Below are positions 7,556-16,129 of a stretch of DNA of 36,360 bases, in pieces. The position numbers and the translations under genes are program-made. This DNA is from an uncultured Gammaproteobacteria bacterium (GTDB lineage Bacteria; Pseudomonadota; Gammaproteobacteria; Steroidobacterales; XN24): assembly GCA_947259915.1 (NCBI GenBank), contig CAMYOC010000016.1, forward strand, positions 43,147 through 79,506, written 5' to 3'. The notes under the pieces were generated by a model. It ran no database searches. It worked only from the letters and a program-made list of their open reading frames with translations, and was not told where the DNA came from. Each line of letters opens with the position of its first letter. Within the stretch, counting starts at the first letter, position 1.

Positions 7556-9349
7556 CTAACGGATCTTCACGACGCTCAGTTCTTTGCCATCCGGCGCTAT
7601 AACGTGACTGGCGCAGGCCAGGCACGGGTCGAAGCTGTGGATGGTGCGCAGAATCTCAAGCGGCTGCTCCGGGTTGGCCATCGGCGTACCGAGCAGCGAG
7701 GCCTCGTAAGCGCCGATGTTCCCGGCCCCGTCTCGCGGTGACGCGTTCCAGGTCGAGGGCACGATCGCCTGATAATTGGCCAGCTTGGTGTCCTTGATGT
7801 GGCACCAGTGGCCGAGCGCACCGCGCGGGGCTTCGACCATGCCTACACCCTTGACGTCGGCCGGCCAGGTCGACGGCTCCCACATCTCCATATTCGCCGT
7901 GGACGTGTCGCCCGCCTTGATGTTGGCCATCATCGCGTCAAACACGGTGCGCATCTTGTGCGCCGCCCATGAGCACTCGAGACCGCGCGCGGCAGTCCGG
8001 CCCAGGGTCGAGAACAGCGCGGTAATCGGCAGACCAAGATCGGTAAGGATGCCGTCCACCTGTTCCTTGATGTCCTCGCGACCCGAGGCGTAGCCGATCA
8101 CGTAGCGTGACAGCGGCCCGACTTCCATGGCGTGGCCTCTCCAGCGTGGCGCCTTGAGCCAGGAGTATTTGCCGCCCTCATCCATCTGCTCGATATTGGT
8201 CCGGGTGCCTTTGAGGTTCGGCCCGAGCTCGAAGTTCGGCTCGGTCTCTCCGTCCCATGGATGCAGGCCGCGGGATCCGTCGGCGTACTTGTACCAGGAG
8301 TGATCGATGAACTCCTGGATCTGCTCCGGATCGCGCACGTCGACTTCGTAGACCTGACTCAGGTCACCGTTGATGATCGCGCCCGCCGGCATCATCAGGT
8401 TGTCGTTGGACCAGTCGTTGGCGTTGATCGGGAAATCGCCGTAGGCCAGCATATTCTTGCCGGCCAGACCGCCGCCATAACCCCAGTCCTTGTAGAACGA
8501 AGCGATGGCTTTGAGATCCGGGATGTAGACCTGATCGACGAAGTCGATGGACTTGTTGATGATGTCCGAGACCATGTTCAGCCAGACCATGCCGACGGTG
8601 CCGGTAGAGCCGGTCTGATCCACGTTGATCGAGCAGGGCATGCCGCCCACCAGCCAGTTCGGATGCGGGTTGCGCCCGCCAAAGATGGTGTGGATCTTGA
8701 CGATGTCCTTCTGGAAGTCCAGCGCCTCCAGATAGTGGGTCACCGCCATCAGGTTGGCTTCAGGTGGCAGCTTGTAGGCCGGGCTGCCCCAGTAGGCGTT
8801 GGCGAACGGTCCCAGTTGTCCGGATTCGACGAAGCGTTTCAGTCTGTTTTGCACGTCGCGGAAATAACCGGGTGATGATTTCGGCCACTTCGAGATGCTC
8901 TGCTGCAACCCCGACGTTGCTGCTGGATCGGCGCTCAGCGCGCTGACCACATCGACCCAGTCCAGCGCGTGCAGATGATAGAAGTGCACGAGGTGGTCCT
9001 GAGTGTACTGGGCGAGCATCATCAGATTGCGGATGTGGTTGGCGTTGGCCGGGATCTGGATGCCCAGCGCGTCCTCTACCGTGCGCACCGAGGCCAGCGC
9101 ATGGACGCCGGTACACACGCCGCAGATCCGCTCGACAAAGGCCCAGGCATCGCGGGGGTCGCGGCCTTTCAGGATGACCTCCAGGCCACGCCACATCGTC
9201 CCCGAGGAGACGGCGTTTCGAATCGTGTTGCTCTCATCGAGATTGACTTCGATCCGGAGATGGCCCTCGATCCGGCAGATCGGATCGACGACGACCCGCT
9301 GACCGCTGTCGTCCAGAGAGAAACCATTAGCGGTAACGGTGCTAGCCAT
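7556..9349 (-). CDS. hupL: [NiFe] uptake hydrogenase large subunit HupL
   Basis: 597 residues. The four nickel-binding cysteines are present: C76-x2-C79 in '[11 protein letters not shown]' and C576-x2-C579 in 'DPCLACASH'. Proton-transfer Glu28 lies in 'RIEGH'. The 15 residues after H582 are the tail removed by HupD. Length and sequence match group 1 membrane-bound respiratory hydrogenases. With HupS it oxidises H2 in the periplasm, being carried through the Tat pore on the signal of HupS. The start overlaps the hupS stop by eight bases and has AAGGAG at the right distance. All active-site residues that can be judged by eye are intact. Confidence 0.97.
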   Translation of the reverse strand: MASTVTANGFSLDDSGQRVVVDPICRIEGHLRIEVNLDESNTIRNAVSSGTMWRGLEVILKGRDPRDAWAFVERICGVCTGVHALASVRTVEDALGIQIPANANHIRNLMMLAQYTQDHLVHFYHLHALDWVDVVSALSADPAATSGLQQSISKWPKSSPGYFRDVQNRLKRFVESGQLGPFANAYWGSPAYKLPPEANLMAVTHYLEALDFQKDIVKIHTIFGGRNPHPNWLVGGMPCSINVDQTGSTGTVGMVWLNMVSDIINKSIDFVDQVYIPDLKAIASFYKDWGYGGGLAGKNMLAYGDFPINANDWSNDNLMMPAGAIINGDLSQVYEVDVRDPEQIQEFIDHSWYKYADGSRGLHPWDGETEPNFELGPNLKGTRTNIEQMDEGGKYSWLKAPRWRGHAMEVGPLSRYVIGYASGREDIKEQVDGILTDLGLPITALFSTLGRTAARGLECSWAAHKMRTVFDAMMANIKAGDTSTANMEMWEPSTWPADVKGVGMVEAPRGALGHWCHIKDTKLANYQAIVPSTWNASPRDGAGNIGAYEASLLGTPMANPEQPLEILRTIHSFDPCLACASHVIAPDGKELSVVKIR

Positions 9350-10433
9350 TGTTCATCTCCTTCCTGTCCTTGTTCGTCATGTGGCTGACCACTGAAGCCG
9401 CGGCATGGGCCGCGACACCGATGGCGGCCGCGCCGGCCAGCACCACGCCGATCTCGTCGGCGGTGGACTCGGCCCCGCCCGGCACCTTGAGGTTAGTGAC
9501 CGCGCTGTAGAACGAGCCCTTGTCCCAGAAGTCGTCTTCGGCGCAGCCGAGACAACCGTGACCCGACTTCACCGGCCAGGACAGGCCGTCGTTCCACTCG
9601 ATAGTCGAGCAGGCGTTATAAGTGGTCGGGCCCTTGCAGCCGACCTTGTACAGGCAGTAGCCCTTGCGCGCGCCTTCGTCGTCAAAACGCTCGACGAATT
9701 GCCCGGCGTCAAAGTGCGGCCGCCGGTAGCATTTGTCGTGCAGACGCTGGCTGTAGAACATCTTCGGCCGGCCCTGACGGTCCAGCGGGGGCAGCCTGTC
9801 GAAGGCCACCATGTAGGTGATCACGCCGGTCATCACTTCGGCGATCGGCGGACAGCCGGGCACCTTGATCACCGGTTTGTCCAGGATCACCTTGTGGATC
9901 GGCGTGGCCCGGGTCGGATTCGGACGCGCGGCCTGGACGCAGCCCCATGACGCGCAGGAGCCCCAGGCGATGATCGCCTTGCAGTGATCCGCCATGTGTT
10001 TGAGCTTCTCCACATACGGCTTGCCGCCCTGGATGCAGTACATGCCGTCTTCGTTCAGCGGCGGGTTGCCCTCGCAGGCGAGGATGTACTGGCCGTCGTA
10101 TTTCTCGATCGTCTGTTCCAGGATCTCTTCCGCCTGATGGCCGGCAGCCGCCATGATGGTGTCGTCATAGTCCAGCGAGATCATCGACAGGATGGCGTCG
10201 CTGGCCAGCGGATGACCGGAGCGGATAAAGGACTCGGTACAGCAGGTGCACTCGAGGCCATGCAGCCAGATTACGGGCGTGCGCGGCTTGGTCTCCAGCG
10301 CGTGCGCGATCTTGCCTGAATAGCCCGGGCCGAGGCCGAGACCGGCCGCAGTCAGGCTGCAAAACTTGAGGAAGCTCCTGCGCGTGATCCCATGCTTCCG
10401 CATGACCTCATAGAAGGTTTCTTGAACTGCCAT
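9342..10433 (-). CDS. hupS: [NiFe] uptake hydrogenase small subunit HupS, oxygen-tolerant type
   Basis: 363 residues. It has a twin-arginine signal (RRSFLK at 18-23) with likely cleavage after A45. In mature numbering (subtract 45) the cluster ligands are Cys17, 19, 20, 115, 120 and 149 for the proximal cluster; Pro242, Cys230, 249 and 252 for the medial 3Fe-4S cluster; His187, Cys190, 215 and 221 for the distal cluster. The two extra cysteines, 19 ('ECTCC') and 120 ('SCASWGC'), are the mark of the [4Fe-3S] cluster of oxygen-tolerant group 1d enzymes such as E. coli Hyd-1; oxygen-sensitive enzymes have glycine there. A C-terminal membrane helix (about 326-352) anchors it to HupC. It is first in the operon, with GAGGGAG before the ATG. 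Confidence 0.97.
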   Translation of the reverse strand: MAVQETFYEVMRKHGITRRSFLKFCSLTAAGLGLGPGYSGKIAHALETKPRTPVIWLHGLECTCCTESFIRSGHPLASDAILSMISLDYDDTIMAAAGHQAEEILEQTIEKYDGQYILACEGNPPLNEDGMYCIQGGKPYVEKLKHMADHCKAIIAWGSCASWGCVQAARPNPTRATPIHKVILDKPVIKVPGCPPIAEVMTGVITYMVAFDRLPPLDRQGRPKMFYSQRLHDKCYRRPHFDAGQFVERFDDEGARKGYCLYKVGCKGPTTYNACSTIEWNDGLSWPVKSGHGCLGCAEDDFWDKGSFYSAVTNLKVPGGAESTADEIGVVLAGAAAIGVAAHAAASVVSHMTNKDRKEMNNG

Positions 10434-10569
10434 GGCAACTCCCTCTTATTGATTGTTTCGATCGCTAGCGATTTGTGTCGGTTGGCCGTCAGACGGGTGA
10501 TCCGGAGCTGACGGGAAACGGGACTCCTGCAGGGTTGTGACAGGCGATTTTTCTTGCGCAATTTCGCCT

Positions 10570-10618
10570 CCGAACATATATAGCGCTTTCGGTGTCGGAC
10601 GGTCCTGATCTAGGTCAA
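10570..10618 (-). promoter_or_regulatory. FNR/Anr-type class II promoter of the hup operon
   Basis: On the minus strand TTGACCTAGATCAG (10618-10605) matches the FNR/Anr/FixK box TTGAT-N4-ATCAA in eight of ten positions, with both TTGA and ATCA cores exact. A TATATA -10 lies at 10582-10577. Placing it at -12 to -7 puts the centre of the box exactly at -41.5, the fixed position for class II activation, with a start near 10570 and a leader of about 137 bases. No good -35 is needed at such a promoter. The expected meaning is activation of hup when oxygen is low. The regulator itself is not in the window. Confidence 0.7.
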
Positions 10619-10651
10619 TTCAGGTCGCTTTTCAGCCAGGAAAATTTCTTT

Positions 10652-10664
10652 GTTGCTCAGCAAC
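10652..10664. promoter_or_regulatory. TTG-N5-CAA palindrome, possible HupR/HoxA-like site
   Basis: GTTGCTCAGCAAC is a perfect palindrome around a central C and contains TTG-CTCAG-CAA. It matches the TTG-N5-CAA target reported for the hydrogenase activator HupR of Rhodobacter capsulatus. Its centre is about 88 bases upstream of the predicted hup start. No hupR/hoxA gene is in the window, and six fixed bases are weak evidence alone. Confidence 0.35.
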
Positions 10665-10943
10665 ATCCGGATGCCGGGCATGCCGCCGCCTGCGGATTGC
10701 AGACGACGATCAGACTGGCGGGCGATCCAGGTCTCGCGACAGATGGCGAACCCGGCGTCGGGCTGGTGCCGCGGTTGAGAACGGAAATAATTCTCAGCCG
10801 CGATCAGGATGCGTCATCGAGCCAGGATCGGGCAGCAAACCGGCCGCGCGAGCAGGCCGCGTCTGATAGTCGCAGCGGATGGCATCGCGGGCTGGTGCCG
10901 GGTCCCAGGCCAGCTCTGGGGCGTGGGTTCAGGCGGGAGCGGA

Positions 10944-12413
10944 CTACTGGCGGAACACCCACCGCAACAGCGCGTCCTGGACTTCGACGCCAGGACCGCG
11001 GTGGACGTCTTTATCGTTTTGTATCACCACGACGACGTACCGCTTGCCGGATCGGGCCTGGACAAAACCGGCGATGCTGTAGACGTTATCCAGACGCCCG
11101 GTCTTGGCGTGCATACGGCCGGCCAGATCGGTATTACGAAAGCGGTTGCGCAGCGTGCCGTCCATCCCTGACAAGGGCATGGAGGCGATGAACTCGGGCA
11201 TATACGGATGATGCCAGGCGGTTTGCAGCATCTGTGCCAGGCTGCCTGCGGAGATCCGGGTCTCGCGCGACAGGCCAGAGCCGTTGTCCAGATACAGCTC
11301 GGGGAAATCCAGCCCCTGGTCGCCGAGCCAGCGTGCCACGGCGGCTCGGCCCTTGGTCTGACTACCCGGTGTCCCCTCGCGTTCGGCACCGATGGTGAGC
11401 ATGAGCTGGCGGGTCATCACGTTGTTGCTGAATTTGTTGACGTTGCGCACGACTTCGGCCAGCGGCACCGAGTCGGCGCGGGCAAACGGCGCGGTATCTT
11501 CCGGCGCGAGGCCGGTCCTGACGCGCCCGCTCAGATTGCCGCCGAGCTCGGTCCACAGCGGCTCGAACACGCCGTAGGTGAACTCCGGTGGGTTCATCAC
11601 CGTGCGCCACAGCGAGTATTCGCTGCAGCCGCTGGGGAAACGCCCGGACAACTGCACCGTGTTGCCATCGAGCCCCGCCGGCAGATCGATCGCGACACCG
11701 CGCTGGAAGCCCCGGCACGGCCCATTGGCGGTGCCGATGCGGTTGTCGATCTGCAAATCGGCGATGACCGGATCGGTCACCACCTGCGGACGGGCACCGG
11801 GGGAGGGGCGGTAGATCCGGAACTGCACCGCCTTGAGGTTTACCAGCAGCGCGTCGGGCGTCACGTTGTAGGTGCGGAAGGGCTGGCCGTCAAACGCGCC
11901 CGGGTCTTCGCTGGCCACGTCGAAATAACTGTTGTCGATCACCAGATCGCCGTCGATGTCCCTGAGTCCCCTGGCCCGCAGGTCGCGCAAAAAGCTCCAG
12001 AAGCGCTCGGTGGTCAAATAGGGATCGCCCCCGCCCCGCAGATACAGATCGCCGGCCAGACGGCCGTCTTCCAGCGCGCCGCCGAGATAGGCCCGGGTCT
12101 GCCAGGAGTAGGCCGGACCGAGGATATCCAGCGCGGCAAAGCTGGTCAGCAGCTTGATGATCGATGCGGGGCTCCGGGCCACGTCGGGGTTCAGGCTCAG
12201 CAGCGCCGTCTCGTCGTCGACGCCCTGCACCACGATACTGAGCCCCTCGAGACCCAGGTCATGACCGTCCAGGATCTGCTGTACGGCCGGAGGCAGGACC
12301 GGCGCGGCCGCCGTCACCGGCTCCGGCTCCGGAGCGGGCGTCGTGGCCAGACCGGCGCCACTGAGTACAAACAAGAGCAGAGCCGGGATATGCATGGTTA
12401 ACCTGATGGACAC
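10944..12413 (-). CDS. dacB: D-alanyl-D-alanine carboxypeptidase/endopeptidase (PBP4, peptidase S13)
   Basis: 489 residues from the GTG at 12413. The penicillin-binding triad is complete: S84-I-I-K87 (SxxK), S329-N-N331 (SxN) and K437-T-G439. The large insertion between the first and second motifs (about residues 115-290) is typical of PBP4/DacB. A signal peptide precedes a Pro/Ala-rich linker (24-42). It trims stem peptides and cuts peptide cross-links in the periplasm. Start uncertain: an ATG at 12395 has an AGG upstream but loses the only positive charge of the signal. It is divergent from the AI-2E gene with about 65 bases between. Confidence 0.92.
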   Translation of the reverse strand: MSIRLTMHIPALLLFVLSGAGLATTPAPEPEPVTAAAPVLPPAVQQILDGHDLGLEGLSIVVQGVDDETALLSLNPDVARSPASIIKLLTSFAALDILGPAYSWQTRAYLGGALEDGRLAGDLYLRGGGDPYLTTERFWSFLRDLRARGLRDIDGDLVIDNSYFDVASEDPGAFDGQPFRTYNVTPDALLVNLKAVQFRIYRPSPGARPQVVTDPVIADLQIDNRIGTANGPCRGFQRGVAIDLPAGLDGNTVQLSGRFPSGCSEYSLWRTVMNPPEFTYGVFEPLWTELGGNLSGRVRTGLAPEDTAPFARADSVPLAEVVRNVNKFSNNVMTRQLMLTIGAEREGTPGSQTKGRAAVARWLGDQGLDFPELYLDNGSGLSRETRISAGSLAQMLQTAWHHPYMPEFIASMPLSGMDGTLRNRFRNTDLAGRMHAKTGRLDNVYSIAGFVQARSGKRYVVVVIQNDKDVHRGPGVEVQDALLRWVFRQ

Positions 12414-12477
12414 ACAGAAGCCAGGGACGGTGGATTATATTAGCGGTGCCGTCGAGAATGAGGAATTCGCGGCGAAA

Positions 12478-13587
12478 ATGTCTGGGGGGATGATGGAGAT
12501 TGGCCCGATCCGACTGGAGAAGCTGGTGGGCGTCCTCGTGCTGGCGCTCCTCGCCATCGGTTGTCTCAACGTGCTGCTGCCGTTTTTGGCGCCGGTGCTC
12601 TGGGCGCTGATCCTGGTGTTGACCACCTGGCCGGTGTTTGTGCGTGTCCGCGACGGGCTCAGGGGTCGCAGGACTCTGGCTGCCGGCATCATGACACTGC
12701 TGCTGATCTCGATCCTGCTGGTCCCGCTGCTGGTGCTGGCCGGCGGTCTGGTGGATGACGTCGCCGTATTCGTACAGCGCGTCCGCGAGTACGTCGCGGA
12801 AGGGGTGCCACCGGCGCCCGGATGGCTGGTCGGTCTGCCGCTGGTGGGTCAGCCCCTGGCCAATCTGTGGACCGGGCTGGTCGAGGGCACGGTATCCATC
12901 GGCCAGTACATCCCCAAAGTGATCAAACCGGTCGGCAACGGTCTGGTGGCGGCAGGTGTCGGCATCGGCCAGGGCATCTTCGATCTCAGCATGGGCTTGC
13001 TGGTCGCGTTTTTTATGTACCGCGACGGGGAAGCCGCCGGGCAGGCATTCCGCCGTCTGGCCAGACGGGTCGGCGGTGAACGCTCGACGCGTCTGCTGCA
13101 GGTCGCTCAGGGCACGATGAAAGGGGTGGTCTATGGCATCGTCGGCACCGCCTTTGCCCAGGGGCTGTTGACCGCGATCGGCCTGGTCATTACCGGGGTG
13201 CCGGCGGCTATTTTTCTCGGTGTCGTGGCCGGCTTTGCGTCGATGATCCCCGGTGGCGCCGGACTGGTCTGGATTCCGGCGACGATCTGGCTGTTCTCCC
13301 AGGGTGACACTGTCTGGGGTGTGTTCCTGCTGGTGTGGGGCGCGGCCATCGTCGGCACCGCCGATAATATCCTCAAGCCGATGTTTATCAGCCGCGGCAG
13401 CGCGCTGCCGTTTATCCTCGTGTTGCTCGGTGTCGTCGGCGGGTTGATTGCGTTTGGGGTGCTGGGGGTGTTCCTCGGGCCTACCCTGCTGGCTGTTGGA
13501 TACTCGCTGCTCGGTGAATGGACCCGGGCCCATGCCGACGAGATATCGGTTGAACCAGGTAGCGAGGAGCCGGACGCTCAGCGCTAA
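12478..13587 (+). CDS. AI-2E family transporter (PerM-like), first of a pair
   Basis: 369 residues with about eight hydrophobic segments. The family's marks are a periplasmic amphipathic region after the first three helices (about 85-165), an 'ILKPMFISRGSALPFILVLLGVVGGLIAFGVLGVFLGPTLLAV' C-terminal block (only partly quoted motifs: LKP, LPFILVLLGVVGG, GVFLGP), and a proline-rich loop. The frame opens earlier, but the ATG at 12478 is the first that avoids the divergent dacB start; ATGs at 12490 and 12493 are also possible after a GGGGGG. Members include TqsA (autoinducer-2 export) and Na+/H+ antiporters, so the substrate cannot be told. Followed after 43 bases by a second member. Confidence 0.85.
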   Translation: MSGGMMEIGPIRLEKLVGVLVLALLAIGCLNVLLPFLAPVLWALILVLTTWPVFVRVRDGLRGRRTLAAGIMTLLLISILLVPLLVLAGGLVDDVAVFVQRVREYVAEGVPPAPGWLVGLPLVGQPLANLWTGLVEGTVSIGQYIPKVIKPVGNGLVAAGVGIGQGIFDLSMGLLVAFFMYRDGEAAGQAFRRLARRVGGERSTRLLQVAQGTMKGVVYGIVGTAFAQGLLTAIGLVITGVPAAIFLGVVAGFASMIPGGAGLVWIPATIWLFSQGDTVWGVFLLVWGAAIVGTADNILKPMFISRGSALPFILVLLGVVGGLIAFGVLGVFLGPTLLAVGYSLLGEWTRAHADEISVEPGSEEPDAQR

Positions 13588-13630
13588 ATATTGTAGGAGC
13601 CGGTGATGAGAACATCGAGGTGGCGAGACG

Positions 13631-14722
13631 ATGAGTGACGGACGCAGCAGCGACGCGATGACCAGCAACGCGTTGGAGGTGGTGATCCGGATCGGTCTGG
13701 TGGTCGGTCTGGTGCTGTGGTGTTACGACATCATCAAGCCGTTTATCGGCATGATCATCTGGGGTGTGATCATCGCGGTGGCGCTGGGTCCTGTGTACGA
13801 GCGGTTCTACGCCCTGCTGGGCGGTCGTCGCGGTCTGGCCGTGACCCTGTTTACGGCCGCCATGCTGGTATTGCTGATCATCCCGGTGGTGTTGCTCGCC
13901 GATACGGTGGTGCAGGGGGCGGTACAGCTGGGAACCGCCCTGCGCGATGGCGCCATCCAGATTCCGGAGCCTCCCGCCAGCGTTGCGGGCTGGCCCATTA
14001 TCGGCGAGAGGCTGGATGCCTTCTGGCATCTGGCGTCCGAGAACCTAGAGGAGGCGCTGGCGCAGGTCCGCCCGCAGATCGCCGCGTTGAGCAAATGGTT
14101 GCTGTCGGCGGCCGCCGGAGCCGGTCTGGGCGTGTTGACGTTTTTTGCCGCCATCATCATCGCCGGAGTGCTGATGGGAAATGCAACCAGCGGGCAGCGC
14201 GCCGCCCACGCGCTGTTTACACGGTTGATCGGCGAGCGCGGCGAAGAAATCGCCGATCTGGCCGAGTCCACGGTGCGCAGCGTAGCGACCGGTATCCTTG
14301 GTGTGGCCTTGATCCAGTCACTGCTCGCCGGGCTCGGTTTTCTAGCGGTCGGGATCCCCGGCGCCGGTCTCCTCGCGTTGATCTGTCTGTTTCTGGCGAT
14401 CATCCAGGTCGGTCCGGCTCTGGTCCTGATCGGTGCGGTGATCTATGTGTTCCGGGGTGACAGCACCGTGACCGCGGTGATTTTCGCGATCTGGTGCCTG
14501 TTCGTTGGCCTGATCGACAATGTGTTGAAGCCACTGCTGCTTGGTCGGGGCGTCAAGGTGCCGATGCTGGTCATCTTTCTAGGCGCCATCGGCGGTTTTC
14601 TGTCGATGGGCATCATCGGATTGTTTGTCGGCTCCATCGTGATGGTGATGGGCTACACGCTGCTGATGCTGTGGATGGAGACGACGGTCCCGGGTGTCGA
14701 AGTGGAGAAGATCGGGGACTAG
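13631..14722 (+). CDS. AI-2E family transporter (PerM-like), second of a pair
   Basis: 363 residues with the same layout as its upstream neighbour: paired N-terminal helices, a soluble stretch (about 95-155), then five helices ending in 'NVLKPLLLGRGVKVPMLVIFLG' and 'GLFVGSIVMVMGY'. A GAGG lies 12-15 bases before the ATG. The two proteins are clearly related but diverged, especially in the soluble part, so this looks like an old tandem duplication or a hetero-oligomeric pair. Substrate unknown. It ends 23 bases before the stop of the convergent efflux operon. Confidence 0.85.
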   Translation: MSDGRSSDAMTSNALEVVIRIGLVVGLVLWCYDIIKPFIGMIIWGVIIAVALGPVYERFYALLGGRRGLAVTLFTAAMLVLLIIPVVLLADTVVQGAVQLGTALRDGAIQIPEPPASVAGWPIIGERLDAFWHLASENLEEALAQVRPQIAALSKWLLSAAAGAGLGVLTFFAAIIIAGVLMGNATSGQRAAHALFTRLIGERGEEIADLAESTVRSVATGILGVALIQSLLAGLGFLAVGIPGAGLLALICLFLAIIQVGPALVLIGAVIYVFRGDSTVTAVIFAIWCLFVGLIDNVLKPLLLGRGVKVPMLVIFLGAIGGFLSMGIIGLFVGSIVMVMGYTLLMLWMETTVPGVEVEKIGD

Positions 14723-14745
14723 CGCTGGGAGCGGTCGATGCGGAT

Positions 14746-16128
14746 TCAGGGCTGCGGATACCAGCCGCCGCCCAGCGCCTTGTACAGCTCGACGATCGCG
14801 TTCAGGTACAGCTGCAGCGTCTGTGACTGGTCGAGTTCGGCATTAAAGCGGGTGCGCTCGGAGTCCAGCACCTCCAGATAGTCCACCACACCACCGTCAT
14901 AGCGCGCCTGGGACAGCCGGGCGGCGTTGCGCGCGGCGATGACCCGCCGCGTTTGAGAGGCCTGTTCGGCACGCAGGGTGCGGACCGATACCAGCGCGTC
15001 CTCCACCTCACGGAACGCCTGCTGCACGTCGGCCTCGTAAGCCAGCAACAGCTGTTCGGTGCGCGCCTGCTCGATCTCCACATTGGCCTTGAGCTTTCCG
15101 GAATTGAAGATCGGCGCAAAGATATTGGCGTTGATGCTCCAGGTGCCAGCATCGCTGGAGTTGAGGTCCGAAAGATCGGTGCTCTCGACGCCGGCGAAAC
15201 CGGTCAGGCTGAGCGAGGGAAATCGCAGGGCTTCGGCCGCGCCGATGCGCGCGGTCTGCGCCGCCAGTTGCGCCTCGGAGCTGGCCACGTCGGGGCGCCG
15301 CTGCAGCAGTTCGGACGGCAGTCCGGCCGGCACCTCCGGCGGGAAGGCCTGTTGGTCGAGACGCAGACCCCGCGCGACGGGTCCGGGGTTGCGGCCGAGC
15401 AGGATGCGTATCGCGTTTTCGGTCTGCACCACCGAGCGCTCGAACACCGAGATAGCCACCTCGGCCACGGCCACCTCGATCTCGGCCTGGTTGACGTCCA
15501 GCTCCGGCACCGTGCCCTTGTCGAACCGCGCCTGGATGATGCGCAAGCTCTCCAGCCGGGTCTGCAAGGTGTTGCGTGAAATCGCCAGCCGCGCGTCGAA
15601 ATCCCTCAGCAACAGATAAAAGCGGGCGACGTCGGCGACCAGCGAGATGGTGACGTTGCGGTAGGCCTCCTCGGTGGACAGCAACTCGGCCCGGGCCGCT
15701 TCGGTGGAGCGTCTCAAACGGCCCCAAAGATCCACCTCGAACGACAGATCAGCGCCGAGCAGGAAATCGTTATCGGTATCGGCGCCCGGGAAGATCTCCC
15801 GGCTCTGCCGGCCCCTGCTGACGCGACCGGCGCCATCGACAATGGGGAACTGGTCAGCGCGGACAAAACCGAGACTGGCTCGTGCTTCGCTGATCCTGGC
15901 CAGCGCGATACCCAGATCCTTGTTCTCATCCAGAGCGGTCCGGATCAGGGACTGGAGCTGCTCGTCCCCGAACAGATCCCACCAGTCCATGTTGGCCAGC
16001 GACGGCCCGCTTGGCGCCGGCTCGACATATTCTGCCGGTGTATCGAGCTGCGGACGCTGATAGTCAGGCCCCAGCGTACAGCCGGCGCTGACAAGAGCGA
16101 CTCCCAGCATCAGCGCGATGCGTTTCAC
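14746..16128 (-). CDS. RND efflux outer-membrane factor, NodT/OprM type lipoprotein
   Basis: 460 residues. The start is a GTG giving 'MKRIALMLGVALVSAGC', a lipoprotein signal with the acylated cysteine at 17; GGAGGG lies 8 bases upstream and the codon overlaps the end of the RND pump gene. Earlier in-frame starts would run deep into the pump gene. The mature part has the family 'LGPDYQRP' opening and two OEP repeats with 'RPDV' ('LLQRRPDVASSEAQLAAQTARIGAAEA' region) and the 'ARYDGGVVDYLEVLDSER' block. It forms the trimeric exit duct for the pump. Last gene of a three-gene operon. Confidence 0.93.
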   Translation of the reverse strand: MKRIALMLGVALVSAGCTLGPDYQRPQLDTPAEYVEPAPSGPSLANMDWWDLFGDEQLQSLIRTALDENKDLGIALARISEARASLGFVRADQFPIVDGAGRVSRGRQSREIFPGADTDNDFLLGADLSFEVDLWGRLRRSTEAARAELLSTEEAYRNVTISLVADVARFYLLLRDFDARLAISRNTLQTRLESLRIIQARFDKGTVPELDVNQAEIEVAVAEVAISVFERSVVQTENAIRILLGRNPGPVARGLRLDQQAFPPEVPAGLPSELLQRRPDVASSEAQLAAQTARIGAAEALRFPSLSLTGFAGVESTDLSDLNSSDAGTWSINANIFAPIFNSGKLKANVEIEQARTEQLLLAYEADVQQAFREVEDALVSVRTLRAEQASQTRRVIAARNAARLSQARYDGGVVDYLEVLDSERTRFNAELDQSQTLQLYLNAIVELYKALGGGWYPQP

Positions 16129-16129
16129 C

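Larger units (their letters stand above)
10434..10943. other. Non-coding region between hupS and dacB
   Basis: About 510 bases without a credible gene. The left 135 bases are the leader of the hup transcript. Then follow a TATATA -10 and FNR-type box (10570-10618) and a TTG-N5-CAA palindrome (10652-10664). The rest (10665-10943) is GC-rich; I see no clear gene, terminator or repeat in it. Open frames here are short, with no family likeness. Confidence 0.6.

Noticed and set aside
10640..10680. Possible sigma-54 promoter upstream of hupS on the minus strand (GGCATCCGGATGTTGC)
   Set aside because: The GG-to-GC distance is two bases too long for RpoN; the FNR-type promoter downstream is a far better fit.
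12259..13668. Long open frames opposite the AI-2E gene, dacB (11208-12401), the monooxygenase (26307-27686) and oxygenase 2 (34425-35492)
   Set aside because: Each lies fully antisense to a gene with clear family motifs and shows no domain of its own.
12478..14722. Evidence for autoinducer-2 quorum sensing
   Set aside because: The AI-2E family name is broad and includes ion antiporters; no luxS or lsr genes are in the window.
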